This document shows, piece after piece, positions 1 through 5,900 of a DNA stretch of 6,099 bases. A program made the position numbers and the translations under genes. The notes beneath the pieces are model-generated. The model was not told the DNA's origin and searched no databases. It saw nothing but the letters and a program-made list of their open reading frames with translations. Source of the DNA: an uncultured Collinsella sp. (GTDB taxonomy: Bacteria; Actinomycetota; Coriobacteriia; Coriobacteriales; Coriobacteriaceae). The first letter of the stretch is position 1, and every line of letters begins with the position of its first letter. The stretch lies in NCBI GenBank assembly GCA_902494375.1, contig CABUTL010000097.1:1-6099 (forward strand), in the 5' to 3' direction.

Positions 1-900
1 CGCGAGCTCTTCCTGGAGTGGCGATATGTGCCTGCCGTTGGCGCTCCGAAGTCTTGGAATGAGTTTAAGAGCGAGCCGGTCAAGGGAGACATGGACCTGT
101 ATCCCGTGACGTATCGAGTGGCCGCCAACGATACGTCCGATACCGAGAGACCCGTAGCCATGACCGCGCAGCTTAAGTGGCTGCTCGATCCCACCGCTGG
201 CAACACAGTCGACAACAACGCCGACGAGGCGCCGTTTAAGGCCTGCTTCGCCGAGCCGTTTATGGGGACGCAGCTGACTGTTACCGTTAAGCGGGCGAGC
301 TACGGTCCTGGTGCGTCCATGGCGGAGGAACCCGTTAACGACCAGTATGTCTCGCTCTACAGCTTGGGCTCGGGTAACGGTTCGTTCGACTTGGCCAACC
401 GCCTGGAGTCCAAGAAGACGGGCGAAGGGGGGCAGGCTCCCGGCAATGCCGTGTTCAACTTCGCCAAGACCCATGCGCTGACGATCGTCAAAAAGACCAC
501 CGATGCCAGCGCCATGGGACAGACGTTCCGCTTTAAGGTGACGAAGACGGCGGAGGGAGCCTCTCCCGAGACACGCGTGGCCGAGGTGAAGGTCGATAAG
601 CGGCAGCAGGAAAACGGTGAGACCTGGTATGTCGGCAGCGTGCAGTTCGCCGCGCCGACGGGCATCTATACCGTCGAGGAAGACACGAATTGGGCATGGC
701 GCTACGAGGGCGAGCTGAGCACGCCGGGCAAGGCGCCCGGTAAATCTGCCGAGCTGACGATTTCGTCTGCTTCGAGCGCAGGCGATGCGGTGGTGACGTG
801 CGTCAACACGCGCGCGAAGGAAAAATGGGTCGATGGAGGCTCGCGTGCCAAGAATGTTTGGGAAAACGGCACGCTGAGGAGGGAGGACAAGGATGACTAA
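1..900 (+). CDS. Surface protein with CnaB/SpaA-like isopeptide domain (5' partial)
   Basis: The reading frame is open from the first base, so the gene starts upstream; 299 residues are visible, numbered here from base 1. The first ~150 residues are beta-rich and not recognised. Residues ~158-271 read as a CnaB/SpaA-type (prealbumin-fold) domain: a first strand ALTIVKK with Lys164/165, a central YTVEED with Glu226/227, and a last strand VVTCVNTR with Asn269. In that family Lys and Asn form an intramolecular isopeptide bond catalysed by the acidic residue, giving rigid stalks of pili and adhesins. This assignment is by motif and not by alignment. The C-terminus is short and charged (ending RREDKDD), with no LPXTG-like motif and no membrane segment. 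The protein is therefore not wall-anchored by itself and may depend on partners encoded next door. Its last 8 bases overlap the following gene, implying co-transcription and probably translational coupling. Any signal peptide is outside the window. The role as a structural or adhesive surface component is inferred. Confidence 0.75.
   Translation, partial: RELFLEWRYVPAVGAPKSWNEFKSEPVKGDMDLYPVTYRVAANDTSDTERPVAMTAQLKWLLDPTAGNTVDNNADEAPFKACFAEPFMGTQLTVTVKRASYGPGASMAEEPVNDQYVSLYSLGSGNGSFDLANRLESKKTGEGGQAPGNAVFNFAKTHALTIVKKTTDASAMGQTFRFKVTKTAEGASPETRVAEVKVDKRQQENGETWYVGSVQFAAPTGIYTVEEDTNWAWRYEGELSTPGKAPGKSAELTISSASSAGDAVVTCVNTRAKEKWVDGGSRAKNVWENGTLRREDKDD
877..886 (+). promoter_or_regulatory. Strong ribosome binding site inside the preceding gene
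   Basis: A purine-rich AGGAGGGAGG lies within the last codons of the upstream gene, six bases before the ATG at 893. It fixes the start of the TasA-like gene and supports coupled translation, since that ATG precedes the upstream stop codon. Confidence 0.75.
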
Positions 901-1462
901 GCGCAAGCGGATCGTTGCCCTCCTTGTCGGCGTCCTCCTTTTGGCCGGCGTCGTCGGCACCTTTGCGTGGCTTTCGGTTACGGGCGTGCTGGTCAACGAG
1001 TTTGGCTTTGGCTCGGTGGCGCCTTCGGTGGACGAGACGCGCAAGGACAACGTGAAAAGGGATGTCTCGGTAAAAAACACGGGCTCGGCTCCGGCATACC
1101 TGCGTGTCGCGGTGGATATCTACTGGCAGGATAAGGATGGCGCGCGCCTGTGGGATGAGCCGGTTGCCGGCACCGACTACACCATTGAGTGGGGCGATAA
1201 AGGCGATGCCTCCGCCACTAACAGACCTTCGTCTTGGGTTCTTGCGAGCGACGGGTTCTACTACTGGACGTCTTCTGTTAAGCCGCTCGACAAGACGGGC
1301 GTGCTCATCAAGAGCGTGTCCGAGAAGAAGGCAGATGGTAAAAACCTAGTCGTCGACATTTCGACCCAGGCGATTCAGTCCACGCCCGACGATGCGGTCA
1401 CCGAGGCATGGAACTGTACGGTCAAAGATGGCGTGCTGGTGCCGCCGCACGGAGGTGCGTAA
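893..1462 (+). CDS. TasA/camelysin-like protein with SipW-type signal peptide
   Basis: A 189-residue exported protein. The N-terminus has a basic start (MTKRKR), a hydrophobic core (residues 7-22) and then TFAWLS at 23-28. This matches the T-x-A-x-(F/L)-(S/T/D) pattern of SipW-cognate signal peptides, which are cut by the dedicated signal peptidase SipW in the TasA and camelysin (M73-like) group. The mature part shows features typical of these beta-sandwich proteins: SVKNTGSAPAYLRV at 59-72, an aromatic DGFYYW at 120-125, and a late QAIQS...EAW block (159-173). Family members form matrix fibres (TasA) or surface proteins (camelysin). A fibre subunit role here is inference. There is no cell-wall anchor, so retention would rely on polymerisation or on the anchored protein encoded two bases downstream. 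The SipW gene itself is not visible and would be expected upstream. The start at 893 is supported by a strong ribosome binding site. Confidence 0.8.
   Translation: MTKRKRIVALLVGVLLLAGVVGTFAWLSVTGVLVNEFGFGSVAPSVDETRKDNVKRDVSVKNTGSAPAYLRVAVDIYWQDKDGARLWDEPVAGTDYTIEWGDKGDASATNRPSSWVLASDGFYYWTSSVKPLDKTGVLIKSVSEKKADGKNLVVDISTQAIQSTPDDAVTEAWNCTVKDGVLVPPHGGA
1451..1456 (+). promoter_or_regulatory. Ribosome binding site deciding the ATG at 1465
   Basis: GGAGGT sits in the last codons of the TasA-like gene, eight bases before ATG 1465. The same frame also has an ATG at 1408. That one would lie inside the upstream gene, has no comparable site, and would place 19 non-signal-like residues before a normal Sec signal peptide. 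The downstream start is therefore chosen. Confidence 0.75.
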
Positions 1463-1464
1463 GT

Positions 1465-2163
1465 ATGGCGTTCCCGATTCGCAAAGGCGCTGCGCGCTCC
1501 TTGCGTTGCATGGTCGCGGCCATTCTCTGCGTGGTCGCGCTCGCCGTTCCCGCCCGCGCGTTTGCCGATAGTCCCGCGATTGCCTATGACGGAAATGCGC
1601 GCCAGCTGACGGTAACGGGGGCGACGGGCTCCTCGGGGGAGCCCGATCTGTTTCCCGCCTTTAAAGATCTAATGCCCGGCGATGCGCGCGAGCAGCAGAT
1701 CGAGGTTCGTGCCACGGGCGTAAAATCCCAGGTACGCGTGTTTGTGCGGGCCGTTGTCAATCACGAGACGGCACACCTGCTGTCGCCCATTACCTTAACG
1801 GCGTCGGCTGGCGATGCGTCTGACGGTTGGCTCCAGACGGGAACGCCGGGCAGCGTGTTCGCCTATCCCACGCAGGTCGCCACGTTCACGAGCGATGGCA
1901 GCACGGTGCTCAATCTGCAACTAAGTGTCCCGACGTCGGTGGGCAACGAGCTTGCCGACGCAAACAAGACCATTCGCTGGGAGATCACCGCCGAGGACGA
2001 TGGCGAAACAATTCCTGCGCAGCCCGCTGGCTCCAAAAAGCCCAGCCTGTTTGGCCTGGCTGCGACGGGCGACAACTCGCTCGCTCTGCTTTTGACGCTG
2101 CTAACGCTAGCGATTATCGCTTTCATGGCTGCGCTGATCTTGTCCCGAAGGAATAAACGCTAG
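1465..2163 (+). CDS. Sortase-anchored wall protein with LAATG motif
   Basis: A 232-residue cell-wall protein. A basic start (MAFPIRKGAARSLR) and hydrophobic stretch (residues 16-30) end in a likely Sec signal peptidase site at AFA|DS (after residue 34). The middle is beta-rich and contains DLFPAFKDLMPGD (61-73), followed by alternating strands reading QIEVRATG and VRVFVRAV. I take this to be a TasA-related or pilus-accessory type beta-sandwich, but I cannot name the family. The C-terminus is a complete sorting signal: LAATG (198-202), a hydrophobic helix (about 205-226) and a basic tail RRNKR. LAXTG rather than LPXTG is the motif known for class E sortases of high-GC Gram-positives, so a class E-like enzyme may act here. 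The gene begins two bases after the previous stop and is the last gene of the operon, with a terminator about 65 bases beyond. A reasonable inference is that it tethers the two preceding exported proteins to peptidoglycan. Confidence 0.8.
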   Translation: MAFPIRKGAARSLRCMVAAILCVVALAVPARAFADSPAIAYDGNARQLTVTGATGSSGEPDLFPAFKDLMPGDAREQQIEVRATGVKSQVRVFVRAVVNHETAHLLSPITLTASAGDASDGWLQTGTPGSVFAYPTQVATFTSDGSTVLNLQLSVPTSVGNELADANKTIRWEITAEDDGETIPAQPAGSKKPSLFGLAATGDNSLALLLTLLTLAIIAFMAALILSRRNKR

Positions 2164-2228
2164 GTCCATCTTCAAAATGTTTCGCCCGCCCGGCGGCGGA
2201 ATATTAGGTTCCCTGCTCTACAGTCCTG

Positions 2229-2265
2229 CGCAAGACGAAGGCCACATTAAGTGGCCTTCTTTGCG
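2229..2265 (+). terminator. Intrinsic terminator of the surface-protein operon
   Basis: A perfect 9-bp stem GAAGGCCAC / GTGGCCTTC (2237-2245 with 2251-2259) has a five-base loop ATTAA and is followed by TTT. Flanking CGCAA (2229-2233) and TTGCG (2261-2265) can extend the stem. It lies 66 bases after the stop of the anchored protein gene. The T-run is short, so efficiency is uncertain, but position and stem strength make this the natural end of the transcript. A transcript from the operon would then not normally cross the repeat array that begins about 80 bases later. Confidence 0.75.
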
Positions 2266-2343
2266 TGCGGAACTCGCGATGAACTTCGTGCCCCGCCGTC
2301 CGGGAGGACGCCTCTTTATTGATGGGAGGCCTGATAGGTCGAT
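2266..2343. other. Non-coding gap between terminator and repeat array
   Basis: No gene is supported here. The only structure seen is weak: a short 5-bp inverted repeat CGTCC-GGGA-GGACG (2297-2310) followed by CCTCTTTATT, and GCCTC/GAGGC (2310-2314 with 2326-2330). The open frames crossing this stretch have no ribosome binding site and run through the terminator or the array. Confidence 0.4.
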
Positions 2344-2817
2344 GGTTCCGTGCCCGGATGCGTCCAAAGTGGGACGGGCTTTCCGGATGGGCAGGCTTTC
2401 GAAAAATGCGTCCCGGAATTTGCCTTTGGAATGGGACGTAGTTTCCCGTTGAGGTGCTTTGCGGAAAGTGCATCCCACTCTGGGCGGTCGAAGTGGGACA
2501 CACTTTCCCAAAGGCGCTCCAACGGGAAATTGCGTCCCATTATTCGGTCAAGAAACGGGATGCATTTTCCCAATGAGAGCAAAACCGGAAAATGCATCCC
2601 ACAATCAGCCCTCAAAGTGGGACGCCGTTTCCCAATGAGGCTCAAGCGGAAAATGCATCCCGGAATTTGCGCTCAAAGTGGGATGCGGTTTCCGGTTGAG
2701 GGTCTAAGGGGAAAGTGCGTCCCAGAATCGACGCTTGAAATGGGATGCAGTTTCCCGATGAGGCACTCGACGGAAAATACATCCCAGAAATGGCCTTTGA
2801 GCTGGGATAAGATTTCC
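2344..2817. repeat. 62-bp tandem array of alternating inverted GGAAA-N5-TCCCA motifs
   Basis: Seven well-kept units begin at 2401, 2463, 2524, 2587, 2648, 2710 and 2772. Each has a left motif of the form GGAAA-N5-TCCCA and a right motif TGGGA-N5-TTTCC, its reverse complement in outline. An eighth, decayed unit precedes them: its right motif at 2370-2384 is in register, but its left motif (about 2345-2355) is degraded. The T of left TCCC and the T of right TGGGA are exactly 21 bases apart in all seven units (in the third the right T is a C). Right-motif positions 2370, 2432, 2494, 2556, 2618, 2679, 2741 and 2803 give a period of 62, with 61 once. Motif centres are therefore about 31 bp apart throughout, alternating in direction. 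The outer pentamers are almost invariant and the middle five bases vary. Between motifs, weaker consensus remains (GAATTTGCGCTCAAA-like inside units, ATGAGGC-like between units), so the array arose by tandem duplication. The function is unknown: candidates are a protein-binding platform or a BIME-like set of hairpins. Confidence 0.9.
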
Positions 2818-2835
2818 GCGGCATCTCGGATTCTC

Positions 2836-2912
2836 AAAAATGAGACACGCCGTTGGCGAAAATGAGACACGTGATATCGGGCATCGGATGTATCATTTGC
2901 AAAAATGAGTCC
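2836..2912. repeat. Three AAAATGAG(ACACG) direct repeats before the large gene
   Basis: AAAAATGAGACACG at 2836-2849 and GAAAATGAGACACG at 2858-2871 are near-identical and 22 bp apart. A third, shorter copy AAAAATGAGTCC (2901-2912) lies 43 bp further on, close to twice that interval. The first copy is also half of a perfect inverted repeat, TCTCA-AAAA-TGAGA (2832-2845). The copies lie between the 62-bp array and the start of the secreted protein gene, where a promoter is expected, so operator sites are plausible but unproven. I could not identify a convincing -35/-10 pair nearby. Confidence 0.5.
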
Positions 2913-2930
2913 ACTCCACTCGAATAAAGC

Positions 2931-2935
2931 GAGGT
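2931..2935 (+). promoter_or_regulatory. Ribosome binding site for the large secreted protein
   Basis: GAGGT lies six bases before ATG 2941. An in-frame ATG at 2905 would add twelve residues (MSPLHSNKARSL) but has no purine-rich site upstream. The 2941 start also gives a more typical signal peptide. Confidence 0.55.
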
Positions 2936-2940
2936 CCCTC

Positions 2941-5900
2941 ATGTACGTTCCACACCCCCGTATCCGTAGGCTGTCGAAAATCCCGCTTGTTGGGACGGCG
3001 GCGCTTGCTGCGTTGATCGCCACGAGCGTCGCCTGCTTCACGGCCACGCCCCAGGTTGCCCAGGCGGCAGACGCGCCCGCAATCACCGATATGACCGAGC
3101 AGGATTATCAAGCCCTGGGTCTGGGCACGAGCGAGGACATTCCGGCCGATACCGTTGGCCCCTATTCCACTGATACCCCCACGACGTTTGCCACGCGCAG
3201 CGAGGTCTATATGGCAGCTAACGGTAGCCATGGCAATCGCTACACTCTGCGCGACAAGCTCGAGAACGTCGAGCGCGGTGACATTGGCGGCAGCAGCAAA
3301 CTCTTCGATGGCTATGGAAGTGTGTGGGGCGCCGCAAAGTTCTGGCAAAACGTCAACAACTTCGATACGAACAGCGATCTCTACAAGCATAGCGACTACG
3401 GTGGCGGCACCTGGTCGTACCTAAGCAACAATGAGTCCTCAACAGTACTCGCCAACGACAACAACGGTTTCTCGGGCATTCACGCCACGAGTGTTGAGTT
3501 CTGCAGCGACGCCAGCACGGGCAAAAAGAGCCGCGTTGCCGAGCTCCGTGCCTACGGCGACAGTTCCTCCACGACGATTGACGGCAAGTCATACGCCGGA
3601 AAGGTTGAGCTGGTCCTCTACTCGTTTAGCAACGGGCGTACGCGCACTCTCGACACACACCTGCCGGTGACGGTCAACACTAATATGATGTACGAAGGCC
3701 GTTTTAAGTACCTGGATGCCGGTTACCTGCAAGAGCACGACGCCGTCTTTGATGTCGAGGCGGGCGATGTCGATGGCGACGGCGTCGACGAGCTTTTTGT
3801 CTACGCGGGCTGCTATGTCGACGAGAACGGCGTGCGCAAGGCTGTAGTCGACATGTATGACTTGGAGGGCGTCAACTGGAAGCAAAGCGTCGTCAAGATC
3901 GATGCCGGTAACGCCGCGGACTACACCACGCACAACAAGGGCGGGAACGACTCCTGGACGCAGCTTCAGTCAGCTCCTGTCGTTTCGCTAGCGGCCGGCG
4001 ACCTCGATCGCGATTTTTGCGATGACCTCGCCATCGTGGTCTCGGCACCCTACGGCAAGAAGAATATTGATAGGTCGACGCATTGCGAGCTGTTTTCGTG
4101 GGATGCATCCAAGGGTGCGCTCGTCCATGTCGATGCTCTGGGCGACGCGGGCGCAATCTCCCTCTCCGCGAACGGCAAGACCATGGTCGCTGCGAATGCG
4201 ACGTTCGGCACGTTTGCCGCCTACGATGAAGAAGGAAAGAAGACGGGTGAAACCGTCACGGGCCTTATTCTTGCGGGCTATGACTGGCAACGCAGCGCTT
4301 TTGATTACGGCGCTTCTGACGGCAGCAAGGGGCTGTACGGCGCGCTGTACCGCTACGCGTATTTTGACTCGGAGTCTGGCGAGTTCAAGCTTTCCGATTG
4401 CAAGGAATACAGAGACGGGCTCCTCGCCTCCTATGGGCTGATGCATGTGCCCAACAGCGCATGGAAGGATAGCGCTCAGGATAAGCGCTATCCGTGCACC
4501 TTGGCGCCTATTGCCCTTGCCACTGCCAACCTTGACGGCCTGTCCGAGCAGCTGGCGGTCGACGAGGTGCTCGTGGGCGGCGATGTGTTCCGCGACTTTG
4601 CCTGCAACACGGCACAGAGCGGGGCTCAGGGCTTGGGGTCCATGGTCGGAACCATGAGCATGAGCGGTCAGCAATACAACAGCAGCAACAAGCATGACCA
4701 TAAGGGTATAGAGCAGGTGTGGATCAGCGACGTCAAGGCGGGCAGCGTCTCGGGTTCGGACCGCTATAACGAGAGCTTTATCGCTGTGGTGGGCAAGCAC
4801 CGCGACGAGGACCTGCGCAAGAACGATGACTACTATTGGATGACCGCCTCGCATTTTTCGCTCGACGAGAACGGAAAGGTGCGCCGCGGCGAGGAGCAGG
4901 TGATTAGCGAGAGCAACCGTCGCGGCACTACCTACGGCACATTTATCTCGCTCGCGCTGCCCGATGTCGACAACGACAGCGTCAAGATTACGTACAAGGA
5001 CCGCTACAAGGTCTATACCAACCCGCGCGTGCTCGCCGTGCTGCAGGATGCTCCCTATGTTGAGGATCTGGAGCAGGCATACGGCTATCTGGTGTTGGGT
5101 GGCACGTCATACGGAGAGGAAAAGGGCACGGGGACATCCCAGGGCTATACCATTGGCGCCGAGTTGGGCGTTGCCGTCGAGGTGCAGACCGGTCCGCCCC
5201 TGGTCGCGATGAATGCTTCAGTCGATTTTGCCGCCGAGGGATGCTATGACTACCGGAGCGAGCGCACGGTCAGCGCAAGCGTAAGCTATGAGTCGCATGC
5301 CGGCGAGGGTGACAAGGCCGTGCTCTACACGATTCCGATGGTCTATTACGAGTATGAGATCGAAAATGAGGAAACTGGTGGCAAGGGCGTGATGGCGGCG
5401 CCCGTGTCGCTCGGCGCGCAGACCTCGGTCGTTAATGTCGAGGCCTATGACCGCATTGCCAAACAGCACAATATGACGCCGCTCAGCTACTTTTTGACCA
5501 ACCGGTCGGGAGAACCCGGAACCTATCAAACGACGCTCAACGGCGAGACTCCCGTTGGGGATTCCTTTGGTCTGGGCAAGCCTGGCGTAACGCGCGCCTA
5601 CACGCACGATGGGTTTAACGGCGCCGCCGCGCAGTCGGGGGCGAGCATTGAGCAGACCATCGAAGTCGAGGAGGGCAAGGAGCAGGAGCTCGAGCTCGGC
5701 TTGACGCTGAACGGCAGCGTTGTCATGGGCGCGAAGCTCGCAAAGCACGAGTTGTTTGGCGGCCTGTGCTTTGGTGCCAACGCCGGCTTTACTACGGGTA
5801 ACTCCTCGAGTGAATCGACCGAATACGGCGGCACCGTCGACAACCTGCCCGAGGCGGCGCAGGGCAAGTACGGTTTTGTGTGGCGTCTGGGTGTCAACGC

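Noticed and set aside
2344..2817. CRISPR array
   Set aside because: The repeated motifs are only 15 bp, alternate in orientation, and the intervening ~16 bp are themselves related to each other. CRISPR repeats are longer, directly oriented and separated by unique spacers; no cas genes are seen.
2344..2817. Integron attC array or insertion-sequence ends
   Set aside because: There are no gene cassettes between units, no attC core GTTRRRY pattern, and no transposase or target duplication in the window.
2204..2824. Several minus-strand open frames over the terminator and array
   Set aside because: They overlap each other, cross the terminator hairpin, have no start signals and reflect only the stop-poor repeat sequence.
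2350..2865. 171-residue open frame across the array with repeated G-K-C-x-P...F-P peptides
   Set aside because: The repeat period is 62 bp, not a multiple of three, so successive units are read in different frames. Open frames also exist on the opposite strand across the same stretch. There is no ribosome binding site. The peptide repeats are a by-product of the DNA motif lacking stop codons.
2853..2896. Sigma-70 type promoter (TTGGCG, then GATATC or TATCAT)
   Set aside because: Spacing between TTGGCG and GATATC/TGATAT is only 13-14 bases, and TATCAT has no acceptable -35 at 17 bases, so a promoter cannot be called from sequence alone.
2905..2940. Upstream in-frame ATG for the large secreted protein
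   Set aside because: No purine-rich site precedes it. The start at 2941 has GAGGT six bases upstream and a more typical signal peptide.
3988..4854. 288-residue minus-strand open frame
   Set aside because: It lies wholly inside the large secreted protein, whose plus-strand frame has a signal peptide and FG-GAP motifs. The antisense frame is explained by GC-rich codon bias and has no recognisable domain.
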